From Pseudomonas sp. W4I3 (GTDB lineage Bacteria; Pseudomonadota; Gammaproteobacteria; Pseudomonadales; Pseudomonadaceae): DNA of 64,000 bases. The translations under genes were made by a program, and so were the position numbers. Position 1 is the stretch's first letter, and each line of letters starts with the position of its first letter. Shown here in pieces: positions 14,008 to 22,720 of the stretch. The notes beneath the pieces are model-generated. The model searched no databases and was not told the origin of the DNA. It was given only the letters and a program-made list of their open reading frames with translations. The DNA lies in the NCBI RefSeq assembly GCF_030816195.1, contig NZ_JAUSXS010000001.1, forward strand, positions 2,937,501 through 3,001,500, read 5' to 3'.

Positions 14008-15225
14008 ATGGAAAGCGCCTATAACGACGAATCCCCGGTAATCCAGGGCTTGCTCGACACCGACTACTACACCTTCACCATGATGCAGGCGGTGCTGCAC
14101 CAGCATCCCAACGTGGACGTGGAGTACAACTTCATCGTCCGCTCCAGGGAAAAACTCGGCCACCTGATCCCTGCGCTGCGAACCGAGCTGGAAAAACTTG
14201 CCGACCTGCAGATGCGTGAGGGTGAGCTGCGCTTCCTGTTCAACCCGCGTTTTCGCGAATACCTCACGCCGGATTACGAGCGTTTTCTCGGCCTGTTTCG
14301 CTTCGACCTGCGCTATATCCACGTGAGTGAGGTGGACGGTCAACTGAACATCCGCGTAATCGGCCCGATGCTGCACTGCATCATGTTCGAGCAACCGATA
14401 TTGGCGCTGGTCAGTGAACTGCGCAATCGCGAAAAATACCCCGACGTGACCCTGGAAGACGTCACCCGCAAGCTCTATCAGAAGTTCGACTGGCTGGAAA
14501 AAAACCTCAGCCGCGAAGAACTCGCCGACCTGCGCGTATCCGACTTCTCCACCCGCCGGCGCCTGTCATTCAAGGCACAGCGTGAAGTGGTAGACATCAT
14601 GCGCCGCGACTTTCCCGGCCAGTTCCTCGGTACCAGCAACGCGCATCTGGCCTACGAATTCGACTTGCCACTCATCGGCACCATGGCCCACCAATGGCTG
14701 ATGGTGCACCAGCAACTGGGCCGTCTGCGCGAAAGCCAGAATGCCGCCCTGGAAAACTGGGTGCGTGAGTACCGTGGCCGCCTGGGTGTCGCCCTGACCG
14801 ACTGCATCAGCACCGACTTCTTCCTCAAGGATTTCGACCTGTACTTCGCCAAGCTCTACGACGGTCTGCGCCAGGACTCCGGTGACCCTATCGCCTGGGC
14901 CGACAAAGTCCTGGCCAGATATAAGGAACTCGGCATTGACCCCATGACCAAAGACCTTATGTTCTCCGATGGTCTGAATTTCGAAAAATGCCTGCCGATC
15001 CTGCGCCACATTCGTGGCAAGGCCCGGTTCGGCTTCGGCATGGGCACCAGCCTGGCCTGCGATGTGGACGGTGTCGAGCCGCTGAGCATTGTGATGAAGC
15101 TGGTACGGGTACACGGTGAGCCGGTGGTGAAATTCTCCGATGACCCGGTCAAGAACGTCTGCGAAGACCCGTCGTTTTTGCAGTACGCGGCACAAGTATT
15201 CAACGTTGGTAGCGTGGAGGAATGA
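14008..15225 (+). CDS. pncB: Nicotinate phosphoribosyltransferase
   Basis: A 405-residue enzyme that joins nicotinate to PRPP, forming nicotinate mononucleotide. The start is the ATG at 14008 with an AAGGAG site. Family motifs include L-L-D-T-D-Y-Y-T-F-T-M-M-Q-A-V near the N-terminus, F-S-T-R-R-R-L-S-F, G-T-S-N-A-H-L-A, G-T-M-A-H-Q-W, and Y-D-G-L-R-Q-D-S-G-D-P with F-S-D-G-L-N. Length is normal for proteobacterial PncB (about 400). It sits between pncA and nadE; nadE starts 1 base after its stop codon. Confidence 0.95.
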   Translation: MESAYNDESPVIQGLLDTDYYTFTMMQAVLHQHPNVDVEYNFIVRSREKLGHLIPALRTELEKLADLQMREGELRFLFNPRFREYLTPDYERFLGLFRFDLRYIHVSEVDGQLNIRVIGPMLHCIMFEQPILALVSELRNREKYPDVTLEDVTRKLYQKFDWLEKNLSREELADLRVSDFSTRRRLSFKAQREVVDIMRRDFPGQFLGTSNAHLAYEFDLPLIGTMAHQWLMVHQQLGRLRESQNAALENWVREYRGRLGVALTDCISTDFFLKDFDLYFAKLYDGLRQDSGDPIAWADKVLARYKELGIDPMTKDLMFSDGLNFEKCLPILRHIRGKARFGFGMGTSLACDVDGVEPLSIVMKLVRVHGEPVVKFSDDPVKNVCEDPSFLQYAAQVFNVGSVEE

Positions 15226-15226
15226 C

Positions 15227-16042
15227 ATGCACACTCAAGAACGGATCGCGCATGAGCTGAACGTCGACCGCTCGCTGGTCAAAGGCGGCGAGACCCAGGA
15301 AATTCAACGGCGCATCGATTTCATCAAGACAACCTTGCGCAATTCTGGCTGCAAGGCCCTGGTGCTGGGCATCAGCGGCGGCGTCGACTCCCTGGTGGCC
15401 GGGCGCCTGTGCCAGCTGGCGGTGGAGCAACTGCGCGATGACGATTACCCGGCGCGTTTCATTGCCATGCGCCTGCCCTACAAGAGCCAGGCGGATGAGC
15501 ATGATGCGAGCGCCTCCCTGGACTTTATCCAGCCCGACCAGACCGAAACCCTGAACATCGCCGCCGGCGTCGACGGGCTGATGTCCAGTCTGACCGTGTC
15601 GGATGTCAGCGCCGAACGCGTGGATTTCATCAAAGGCAACGTCAAGGCGCGGGCTCGGATGATTGCCCAGTACGCGGTGGCCAATTTGCATAACGGCCTG
15701 GTGGTGGGCACCGACCAGGGCGCCGAGGCCTTGATGGGGTTTTTCACCAAATTCGGTGATGGCGCCTGCGACCTGGCACCACTGTCGGGCCTGACCAAAA
15801 CCCAGGTGCGCCTGCTGGGCGCGGGCCTCGGCGCGCCGGCCAGCCTGGTCGGCAAGCTGCCTACCGCCGACCTGGAAGAATTGGCACCGGGCAAGGCTGA
15901 CGAGCTGGCCTACGGCTGCACTTATGCAGAGATCGACGCGTACCTCATGGGCGAGCCGGTCAGTGAGCGGGTGAGGGCGATCGTCGAGGAGGCGTACCGC
16001 AAAACAGCGCACAAACGCGCGCTGCCTTTTGTGCCCGCCTGA
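15227..16042 (+). CDS. nadE: NH3-dependent NAD+ synthetase
   Basis: A 271-residue enzyme that converts nicotinate adenine dinucleotide to NAD+ with ammonia and ATP. The ATP pyrophosphatase P-loop S-G-G-V-D-S (in L-G-I-S-G-G-V-D-S-L-V-A-G) is present, as are R-A-R-M-I-A-Q-Y-A-V-A-N and G-T-D-Q-G-A-E-A-L-M-G-F-F-T-K-F-G-D-G, the NaAD site. No glutaminase domain is present, so it is the short, ammonia-using form. I chose the ATG at 15227 with GGAGG upstream; a longer frame upstream lies inside pncB. It is the last gene of the NAD salvage operon and converges with the next gene. Confidence 0.95.
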   Translation: MHTQERIAHELNVDRSLVKGGETQEIQRRIDFIKTTLRNSGCKALVLGISGGVDSLVAGRLCQLAVEQLRDDDYPARFIAMRLPYKSQADEHDASASLDFIQPDQTETLNIAAGVDGLMSSLTVSDVSAERVDFIKGNVKARARMIAQYAVANLHNGLVVGTDQGAEALMGFFTKFGDGACDLAPLSGLTKTQVRLLGAGLGAPASLVGKLPTADLEELAPGKADELAYGCTYAEIDAYLMGEPVSERVRAIVEEAYRKTAHKRALPFVPA

Positions 16043-17074
16043 TCAACGCTCGATCGACCGACTCCAGCGCGCGTTCCACTCCGGGCGCGCCTGGTTGACC
16101 TGGTCCCAGTCGATTGAAATCGCCGTTTGTAGATAACCCTGCATCGCTTCCACGCGCGCGCGGGTTTTATCGGTGGTTGGCGTGGTCGGGTTCGACGGGA
16201 TCTGGTCGCCTTCCTCCAGCGCCGGCGCCTGGGCCTCGGCGGTCAGCAGAAACGCGGCGAGTTTCTGTGCCAGTTCCGGCTGGTCGTTGCGCGCGATCAC
16301 GCATTCGGCCACGTTCAGCACCACCGCGCCTTCCTTGGGCTGGGCGTATTCCATGGGCACGCCGAGCAGTTTCTGGGTCGCTACCTGAGTCGGGGTGAGG
16401 GGGAAAATCGCGGCCTCGTCGGTCTGTACCATCTCGGAAATCTTCGCCGAGCTGGCGATGTATTCCAGCACATTGGGGCCGACGGTTTTTGGCCAGGCCT
16501 TGAAGCCCGGCTCCACGTTGGTCTCGTCGCCGCCCTGGATACGGTTGAACATCAGGAAGCCATGCAGGCCGAAGGTGGAGGAGGCCAGCGACTGGAACAC
16601 CACTTTGTCCTTGAAGCGCGGGTCGGCCAGGTCCATCCATGAGGTCGGCGCCGCCCAGCCTTGCTCCTTGAACATCTTGGCGTTGTAGCCAAGGCCTGTG
16701 ACGCCGAGCGTTACGGCCACGGCCTGGTCCTTGATTTTCGCCTTGGCCGGGATCTGCTCCAAAGGCGGGCTTGGCGCGAGTGTGTCGCACAGGCCCATGG
16801 AAATGGCGCGGTACATGATGCCGTCGTCGAGGAACATCACGTGCATCTGCGGGTTGTCTTTGTTGGCCTGGACCTTGGCAAGAATATCCGACGAGGTGCC
16901 CGGCACAATGACCACCTTGACGTTGTTGGCCTTTTCGAAGGCGGGCAGCACTTTATCGGCATAGACCCGTTCCATGGTGCCGCCGTTCATGCCCAGGTAC
17001 AGCGTGGGCGCGGCATGGGCACTGGTGGCGAGCAGGGCGAGGGACAAGCAGGACAGCGCACTACGTGGGTTCAT
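16043..17074 (-). CDS. Periplasmic substrate-binding protein of a polyamine/opine-type ABC importer
   Basis: A 343-residue protein starting MNPRSALSCLSLALLATSAH, with signal cleavage at A-H-A-A. It belongs to the PotD-like/type 2 extracellular binding-protein family: L-Y-L-G-M-N-G-G-T-M-E-R-V, K-V-V-I-V-P-G-T-S-S-D-I-L-A-K-V, V-T-L-G-V-T-G-L-G-Y-N-A-K-M-F. It is the last gene of a seven-gene operon, although binding proteins are often first; it lies 13 bases after the flavoenzyme gene. The ligand is likely a small amine or amino-acid derivative, judging from the linked dehydrogenase. It ends 1 base from nadE, tail to tail. Confidence 0.85.
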   Translation of the reverse strand: MNPRSALSCLSLALLATSAHAAPTLYLGMNGGTMERVYADKVLPAFEKANNVKVVIVPGTSSDILAKVQANKDNPQMHVMFLDDGIMYRAISMGLCDTLAPSPPLEQIPAKAKIKDQAVAVTLGVTGLGYNAKMFKEQGWAAPTSWMDLADPRFKDKVVFQSLASSTFGLHGFLMFNRIQGGDETNVEPGFKAWPKTVGPNVLEYIASSAKISEMVQTDEAAIFPLTPTQVATQKLLGVPMEYAQPKEGAVVLNVAECVIARNDQPELAQKLAAFLLTAEAQAPALEEGDQIPSNPTTPTTDKTRARVEAMQGYLQTAISIDWDQVNQARPEWNARWSRSIER

Positions 17075-17087
17075 GGGGTTTTTCCTC

Positions 17088-18185
17088 TCAGGCTTGGAAA
17101 CGACGGATGGAAAACGCTTCAATGGGCTGGCGGCTGGCGCCTGTGCAGACGATCTCTGCCAGGGCTTCACCCACCGCAGGCCCAAGCTGGAACCCGGCAC
17201 CGGCAAAACCGAAACCATGGAGCAAGCCGGGCTGGGTGCTGCTGGGGCCGATCACTGGTTCATGATCGGGTAGATAACCTTCGGTGCCGCTCCAGGTACG
17301 GATGGCCTGGGCGCCTTGCAGGAACGGGTACAGCTCACCCGCGCTGCGCAGAATCTCCAGCACCGCCGCCTGGCCGGGCCTGGCCTTCTGAGGCCCGAGG
17401 GCGAAGCCGCGACCACCGCCGAGGATGCAGTTGCCGCGTGCCACTTGCCGCGCATAGATTCCGCCGCCTTCGACGCCGGTGCTCACGTCCATCACTAGGG
17501 GCAACGGCTCGGTCACCAGCATCGCCGGGTGGGCCGAGACCATCGGCACCGGCTCGCCAAATTGCGCCGCGACACTGCCGGCCCACGCGCCGGCGCAGTT
17601 GAGCAGCCAGGGCGCCTGCAGGTGCAGGCCATGGGCGCAATGCACCTGGAACCGCTGGCCGTCATGTTCGATTCGGCTCACCGGTGCCTGCTCATACACC
17701 GCTGCGCCACAGCGCTGCGCCGCGCGGGCGAAGGCCGGCGATACCAGGCGTGGATTGGCGTGGCCGTCCTCGGGGCAGAACGAAGCGCCCACGGCGATAT
17801 CGCCCACCCATGCAAATCGCTGACGCAATTGGGTGTAATCGAGCAATTGCAGGTTCAGGCCAAAGCCACGGGTGTGCGCGGCATAGGCTTGCAGCGCGGC
17901 GAAGTCATCATGACTGCGCGCCAGTTTCAGATGCCCGGAGCGCACGTATTCGCCGTCGATGCCGATCAAGCCCGGCAGGTCAGCCCACAATTGATGGGCG
18001 CGCTGTGACAGCGGCAGCTGATGCAACGGTCGTCCCTGGCGCCGCACCCCGCCATAGTTCACACCGCTGGAATGCGAGCCACAAAAATCCCGCTCCACCA
18101 ATGCCACACGCTGACCCTGGCGCGCCAGCATCAAGGCCGCCGACGCGCCGACGATGCCACCGCCCACCACAATCACGTCGATCAC
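17088..18185 (-). CDS. FAD-dependent oxidoreductase of the D-amino acid oxidase fold (catalytic subunit)
   Basis: A 365-residue flavoprotein. The start is the GTG at 18185-18183, which overlaps the stop of the upstream gene in a GTGA arrangement; an open frame further upstream is the shadow of that gene. The N-terminus has the dinucleotide motif V-V-G-G-G-I-V-G-A-S-A-A, followed by S-S-G-V-N-Y-G-G-V-R. The end carries G-F-G-F-A-G-A-G-F-Q-L-G-P-A-V-G. This is the DAO fold of glycine oxidases and of the small subunit of opine or D-hydroxyproline dehydrogenases. With the two upstream genes it would form a heterotrimeric membrane-associated dehydrogenase. Confidence 0.82.
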   Translation of the reverse strand: MIDVIVVGGGIVGASAALMLARQGQRVALVERDFCGSHSSGVNYGGVRRQGRPLHQLPLSQRAHQLWADLPGLIGIDGEYVRSGHLKLARSHDDFAALQAYAAHTRGFGLNLQLLDYTQLRQRFAWVGDIAVGASFCPEDGHANPRLVSPAFARAAQRCGAAVYEQAPVSRIEHDGQRFQVHCAHGLHLQAPWLLNCAGAWAGSVAAQFGEPVPMVSAHPAMLVTEPLPLVMDVSTGVEGGGIYARQVARGNCILGGGRGFALGPQKARPGQAAVLEILRSAGELYPFLQGAQAIRTWSGTEGYLPDHEPVIGPSSTQPGLLHGFGFAGAGFQLGPAVGEALAEIVCTGASRQPIEAFSIRRFQA

Positions 18186-19525
18186 GGCTGCACCTGCACA
18201 CCAAACGGCAGCGGCTTGATCGGCGCCTGACCACGCAGGCGCCCGACCTGTTCGATGCTCCGCCCGCTGCGCTGGGCGACAATCTCCACCGCCGCCAGCC
18301 CGCACATGCGCCCCTGGCAGCGGCCCATGCCAACGCGGCAATGGGCTTTGACCCGGTTAATCTCCCAATGGCCTTCGTCCACCACCGCGCGCACCTCGCC
18401 GACACGGACTTCTTCGCAGCGGCACAGGGTCAACTCATCCGGCGCCTGGGCGGCCCACTGCTCAGGGAAGGGGAACGCGGTTTCCAGGCCCTGGCGAAAG
18501 CGCTGAATATTCGCCAGTTGCTGTTCCAGCCGCCTGATGCGACGTTGATCGACCCCCCTGCCGATGTCTTCCAGTACGGCCAGCGCTGCGCGCTCACCGG
18601 CCCATTGCGCGGCGTCGGCGCCCATGATGCCGGCCCCATCGCCCGCCAGGTACACCTGCGCGACGCTGCTGCGCCCGGCGCTGTCGCGCTGCGGCAGCCA
18701 GGCACGGTTGAGATCGTTCCAGGCAAACTCGCAACCGAGCAGGTCCGCCAGTTGCGTCTCACTGCGCAGCGCATGGGCGAAGGCCACGGCGTCGCACGCG
18801 AGGCTGTGTTCGCCCCAGCGAATGCCGCTGACCCGCTGTGTGCCGTCGATCTGCCGCAGCGTTGCGCCCTGATGCACGGCAACCCCGTGGGCTGTCAGCC
18901 AGGCGCGGTAGTACAGGCCCTTGGCCAGGGTCAACGGCTGCCCGAGCAGTGCCGGCAGTGCGCGGCATTGGGCGCTGAACGGCGCGCTGTCGAGCACCGC
19001 CACGACCTTGGCGCCGGCCTTGGCATACTGGTAGGCGACCAGATACAGCAATGGCCCCGAACCACAGAACGCGACGCGCTCACCGATCGCGCAGCCCTGG
19101 TATTTCAGCGCAATCTGCGCGGCACCCAGGCTGTAGACGCCGGGCAAGGTCCAGCCGGGCACCGGCAGGATACGGTCGGTGGCGCCGGTGGCGACGATGA
19201 CTCGTGAAAACTCGACGCTCTCGGCGCGGTCACCAGTGAGTGTGTCCAGGCGTGCATCTTCTGCATTCCACACCAGCGTTTCGGGGCGGTAATCGATCAC
19301 CGGTGCCAGTTCGTCCAGAGTGCGATGCACGGCTTGCGCCTTGCCCGCTTCGAAGCCGTAAAGCTGCTTGGCCGAACGTTGAAAATTCACCGGTTGACGC
19401 CGGTAGATCTGCCCACCGCCGCGCAGGCTTTCGTCGATCAGGCAAGGCGTGATGCCGTGTTCGAGCAGCGTTCGCGCCGCCGTGATGCCTGCCGGGCCCG
19501 CGCCCACGATCACAATAGGTTTCAT
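18182..19525 (-). CDS. NAD(P)/FAD-dependent oxidoreductase with C-terminal BFD-like [2Fe-2S] domain (OoxA/HcnB-like)
   Basis: A 447-residue protein starting MKPIVIVGAGPAGITAARTL. It has the first Rossmann motif G-A-G-P-A-G, A-T-G-A-T-D-R-I-L-P-V-P-G-W, a second G-S-G-P-L-L-Y, and L-A-G-D-G-A-G-I. The C-terminal 90 residues hold four cysteines (L-C-R-C-E-E-V and V-G-M-G-R-C-Q-G-R-M-C-G), the BFD-type iron-sulfur site. This is the large subunit of opine oxidase, HcnB and LhpF-like dehydrogenases. It overlaps its neighbours on both sides by 4 bases, which implies coupled translation of a complex. Confidence 0.85.
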   Translation of the reverse strand: MKPIVIVGAGPAGITAARTLLEHGITPCLIDESLRGGGQIYRRQPVNFQRSAKQLYGFEAGKAQAVHRTLDELAPVIDYRPETLVWNAEDARLDTLTGDRAESVEFSRVIVATGATDRILPVPGWTLPGVYSLGAAQIALKYQGCAIGERVAFCGSGPLLYLVAYQYAKAGAKVVAVLDSAPFSAQCRALPALLGQPLTLAKGLYYRAWLTAHGVAVHQGATLRQIDGTQRVSGIRWGEHSLACDAVAFAHALRSETQLADLLGCEFAWNDLNRAWLPQRDSAGRSSVAQVYLAGDGAGIMGADAAQWAGERAALAVLEDIGRGVDQRRIRRLEQQLANIQRFRQGLETAFPFPEQWAAQAPDELTLCRCEEVRVGEVRAVVDEGHWEINRVKAHCRVGMGRCQGRMCGLAAVEIVAQRSGRSIEQVGRLRGQAPIKPLPFGVQVQP

Positions 19526-19812
19526 GCGCGGCGCCCCGGTTCACGGCTGATCGCCTGGCCCTCTTCCAGCAGCGTCGAACAGGCGCGCACCCGCCGCCCG
19601 TCTTCAAGGCGCACCCAGCAGTCCTGGCAGGCGCCCATCAGGCAGAAGCCGGCCCGGCGCTCAGCGCTGAAGTCGCTGCCACGCAGGTGCTCGGCGCAGG
19701 TCAGAATGGCCGTCAGCAGGGTGTCGCCGAGCAGGCCCTCAGCCGGTTGGCCATCGAGGGTGAACGCCAGGGCGGGGCGCCGGGTTTCAGCCAGTCGCTT
19801 GAACAGAGCCAT
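19522..19812 (-). CDS. Small [2Fe-2S] ferredoxin-like subunit of the dehydrogenase
   Basis: A 96-residue protein with the cluster motif C-L-M-G-A-C-Q-D-C-W-V-R-L and a fourth Cys in V-R-A-C-S-T. This is the Fer2_4/HcnA-like family, the small electron-transfer subunit of heterotrimeric flavin dehydrogenases such as hydrogen cyanide synthase and D-hydroxyproline dehydrogenase. Its ATG overlaps the stop of the upstream permease gene by one base, and its own stop overlaps the next start by 4 bases. Confidence 0.85.
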   Translation of the reverse strand: MALFKRLAETRRPALAFTLDGQPAEGLLGDTLLTAILTCAEHLRGSDFSAERRAGFCLMGACQDCWVRLEDGRRVRACSTLLEEGQAISREPGRRA

Positions 19813-20606
19813 CAGTGTTTCCCCACCAGCACGCGATCCAGGCCGTAAACCCGGTCGAGCAGAATCATGGTCGCCGCGGTCAGCGCGATCACCAGCGCCG
19901 AGACCGCCGCCATCATCGGGTCGATGGATTCGGTGGCGTACACGTACATGCGCACCGGCAGGGTTTGGGTCGCCGGCGAGCTGACGAAAATCGACAGGGT
20001 CACTTCATCGAAACTGTTGATAAACGCCAGCAGCCAGCCACCGGCCACGCCCGGCAGAATCATTGGCAGCGTGATCTGACGAAACAGCGTGAAGCGGCTG
20101 GCGCCGAGGGATTCGGCGGCCTGTTCGGCACTGCGATCAATACCGATGGCGGCCGCGAGCACCAGGCGCAGCACGTAAGGCGTGATGATCACCACGTGCG
20201 CGAGCATCAGCCAGGTGAAGCTGCCATTTACGCCCATCAGCGCAAACAGGCGCAACAGGGCGACGCCCAGCACCAGGTGCGGAATGATGATCGGCGACAG
20301 GAATAACGCACTGAAAAAATTGCGCCCCGGGAACGCATAGCGGCTGATCGCCAACGCCGCCGGCACCGCGATCAGCGTAGCCAGCGTCGCGGCGGTGAAT
20401 GCCAGGACCAGGCTGTTATAGAACGCCTGGATAAAGTCGGCGCGCTCGAACACCGCGCGAAACCAGCGCAGGGAGAAGCCCGACGTCGGCAGGCTCAGGG
20501 TGTTTTCCGGGGTGAAGGCCACCAGGCATACCACCACCAGCGGCGCCATCATGAACACCACCACCAAGGCGTGGAAGCCGAGGGCCAAAGGACCGTTTCT
20601 GGACAT
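19812..20606 (-). CDS. ABC transporter permease, PotC-like
   Basis: A 264-residue inner-membrane protein with about six hydrophobic segments. The cytoplasmic loop reads E-Q-A-A-E-S-L-G-A-S-R-F-T-L-F-R-Q-I-T-L-P-M-I-L-P-G, the EAA motif that contacts the ATPase. It matches the PotC-type permease of polyamine/opine importers. Gene order is ATPase, permease 1, permease 2 (this gene), then the redox subunits; it lies 4 bases after the first permease. Confidence 0.9.
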   Translation of the reverse strand: MSRNGPLALGFHALVVVFMMAPLVVVCLVAFTPENTLSLPTSGFSLRWFRAVFERADFIQAFYNSLVLAFTAATLATLIAVPAALAISRYAFPGRNFFSALFLSPIIIPHLVLGVALLRLFALMGVNGSFTWLMLAHVVIITPYVLRLVLAAAIGIDRSAEQAAESLGASRFTLFRQITLPMILPGVAGGWLLAFINSFDEVTLSIFVSSPATQTLPVRMYVYATESIDPMMAAVSALVIALTAATMILLDRVYGLDRVLVGKH

Positions 20607-20610
20607 GCGC

Positions 20611-21456
20611 TTAAACCCCCAGGGACTTTTTGTAGCGGCCTTCGAGCATGCGGTTCCAGCTCAGCATGATCAGCAGATTGACCAATAGCAGCACCACGGC
20701 GATGGTCGCGCCCATGGGCCAGTTGAGTTCCGAGAGGTATTGGTCGTACACCACCGTGGCGACCATTTTCAGGCGGCGTCCGCCGAGCAGGCCGGGGATC
20801 GCAAACGAGCTGGCGGCCAGGCCGAACACGATCAGGGTGCCGGACAGCACGCCGGGCATCACCTGGGGCAAGACGATCTTGCGCATCACCGTGGCTTGGC
20901 TGGCCCCCAGCGACAACGCGGCCTGTTCAGCCGACGGGTCGAGCTTCTGCAAAGAGGTCCACACCGGGATGATCATGAACGGCAGCATCACATGCACCAG
21001 CGCGATGATCACCGCGAAGGGCGTATACAGCAGCTTCACCGGGCGGCCACCGAGCCATTGGATGGTCTGGTTGACCAGCCCGTCGGCGCCCAGCAACAGG
21101 CTCCAGCCAAAAGCGCGCACCACCACCGAAATCAGCAACGGCGTGAGGATCAGAATCAGGAAGATCGAGCGCCACGGTGTGCCCATGCGGCTGAGGATAT
21201 AGGCCTCCGGCACGCCGATCACCACGCACAGCAGGGTCACCAGCGCACTGATCCAGAAGGTGCGCCAGAAGATCTCGTAGAAGTAACTGTCGCTGAACAA
21301 AGACAGGTAATGGGCCAGGGTCCACTCATCGGCCTTCACGCCCACCTGGTAGTCGAATACGTTGAACGACAGCACCAGGGTAAGGCCCAGCGGCAGTATC
21401 AACAGCCCGGCAAACAGCACCAGGGCCGGCAGCGAAAGTAAGTAGCCGCGACTCAT
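20611..21456 (-). CDS. ABC transporter permease, PotB-like
   Basis: A 281-residue inner-membrane protein. The start is the ATG at 21456-21454 (MSRGYLLSLPALVLFAGLLI), which overlaps the ATPase stop (ATGA); the longer upstream frame is a shadow of the ATPase gene. It has about six membrane segments and an EAA loop E-Q-A-A-L-S-L-G-A-S-Q-A-T-V-M-R-K-I-V-L-P-Q-V. It pairs with the PotC-like permease to form the channel. Confidence 0.9.
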   Translation of the reverse strand: MSRGYLLSLPALVLFAGLLILPLGLTLVLSFNVFDYQVGVKADEWTLAHYLSLFSDSYFYEIFWRTFWISALVTLLCVVIGVPEAYILSRMGTPWRSIFLILILTPLLISVVVRAFGWSLLLGADGLVNQTIQWLGGRPVKLLYTPFAVIIALVHVMLPFMIIPVWTSLQKLDPSAEQAALSLGASQATVMRKIVLPQVMPGVLSGTLIVFGLAASSFAIPGLLGGRRLKMVATVVYDQYLSELNWPMGATIAVVLLLVNLLIMLSWNRMLEGRYKKSLGV

Positions 21457-22481
21457 GGGCGCACCTCGTCCGCCGCCAATACGCGCAACAGGTCCGCTTG
21501 CCAATCCAGGCCCACTGGCGCGCCGCTGCTCAGTGGCGCGCTGCCGTCGTTGCTGCGCACCACGGTAATTTCGCCAAGGTCGGTATGCACGCGGTACAGC
21601 CACTGGCTGCCGAAGAAGTAGCGGTCCAGCACCTTGCCCTGCAAGCGGCCGGCGCCTGCGCCCAGTAACTGGATTTTTTCCGGGCGCAGGCTCAGGGTCA
21701 GCGCGCCATCGCCGCCAGCCTGGCGCACTTGCGGGATGCCCAGGGCATCGTAGTCGCCGGCGAGCAGGTTGGCCTTGCCGACAAAGTCCGAGATAAACCG
21801 TGTGCGCGGGTGCTCGTAGAGCGTGTAGGGTGCATCGATCTGGGTCACGCGTCCGGCCTGCATCACCACCACGCGGTCGCTGATCGACAGCGCCTCGGCC
21901 TGGTCGTGGGTGACCATCAAGGTGGTGATGCCCACCGCGCATTGGATGCGGCGGATTTCAAACTGCATTTCTTCGCGCAGGTTGGCGTCGAGATTGGACA
22001 ACGGCTCATCAAGCAGCAGAACCGGCGGCTCGATCACCAGCGCCCGTGCCAGGGCCACGCGCTGGCGCTGGCCACCGGACAGCTCCCGAGGGTAGCGCTC
22101 GGCATGTGGGGCCAGGCGCACCAGCTCCAGCACGGTTTTGACTCTGGCGGCGATCTCGCTGGCGGGTACCTTGCGCATCTTCAGGCCGAAGGCGACGTTG
22201 TCGCGCACCGTCATGTGCGGGAACAGCGCGTAGCTCTGGAACACCACGCCCAGGCCTCGACTGGCGGGCTTGGCATGGGTGATGTCGCGGCCATCAAGCA
22301 GGATCTGCCCGCCGCTCACGTCAACGAAACCGGCGATCATCTGCAGGGTCGTGGTCTTGCCGCAACCCGAAGGGCCGAGCAGGGAAACAAACTCGCCTTG
22401 TTCTACCGCAAGGTCGGTGGCGACCACCGCATCGACGGCGCCATAGCGTTTGCTCAAGGCGCGGAGTTGGAGAAATGCCAT
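21453..22481 (-). CDS. ABC transporter ATP-binding protein, PotA-like
   Basis: A 342-residue ATPase with Walker A G-P-S-G-C-G-K-T-T, Q-loop at V-F-Q-S-Y-A-L-F-P-H-M, signature L-S-G-G-Q-R-Q-R-V, Walker B V-L-L-L-D-E-P-L-S-N-L-D and switch His in V-T-H-D-Q-A-E-A. The C-terminal 100 residues form the TOBE regulatory domain. It is the first gene of the seven-gene minus-strand operon, divergent from an IclR regulator; the 239-base gap holds both promoters. It drives import of an unidentified amine or amino-acid derivative. Confidence 0.92.
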   Translation of the reverse strand: MAFLQLRALSKRYGAVDAVVATDLAVEQGEFVSLLGPSGCGKTTTLQMIAGFVDVSGGQILLDGRDITHAKPASRGLGVVFQSYALFPHMTVRDNVAFGLKMRKVPASEIAARVKTVLELVRLAPHAERYPRELSGGQRQRVALARALVIEPPVLLLDEPLSNLDANLREEMQFEIRRIQCAVGITTLMVTHDQAEALSISDRVVVMQAGRVTQIDAPYTLYEHPRTRFISDFVGKANLLAGDYDALGIPQVRQAGGDGALTLSLRPEKIQLLGAGAGRLQGKVLDRYFFGSQWLYRVHTDLGEITVVRSNDGSAPLSSGAPVGLDWQADLLRVLAADEVRP

Positions 22482-22661
22482 GTCTGCGTTCCACCTTATT
22501 GAGTCGCGTCGAAAACGCGCTTTTTTGTTTTGGGCAGATGCGAAAGAACTATTTCGGGTGCGCTGGCGCTCAATCTCAAGTCGGCTGCCGGTTGTTGTTC
22601 ATTTCGCCCCTGTGGACGCAGATTAGGACGAAGACTAGAGTGGGCGGAAGATGGTATTTCA

Positions 22662-22697
22662 CTGAATGGATAACTATTTTCGATTTTATTCATTCAA
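22662..22697. promoter_or_regulatory. Candidate IclR-family operator in the ABC/iclR divergent promoter
   Basis: CTGAATGGATAA (22662-22673) and TTATTCATTCAA (22686-22697) form an inverted repeat with 10 of 12 positions paired and a 12-base AT-rich centre. It lies 24 bases before the IclR start in an unusually AT-rich stretch. It could serve autoregulation and control of the divergent ABC/dehydrogenase operon. Confidence 0.5.
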
Positions 22698-22720
22698 TAG
22701 AATTGGGCTGGAGAAGAAGC

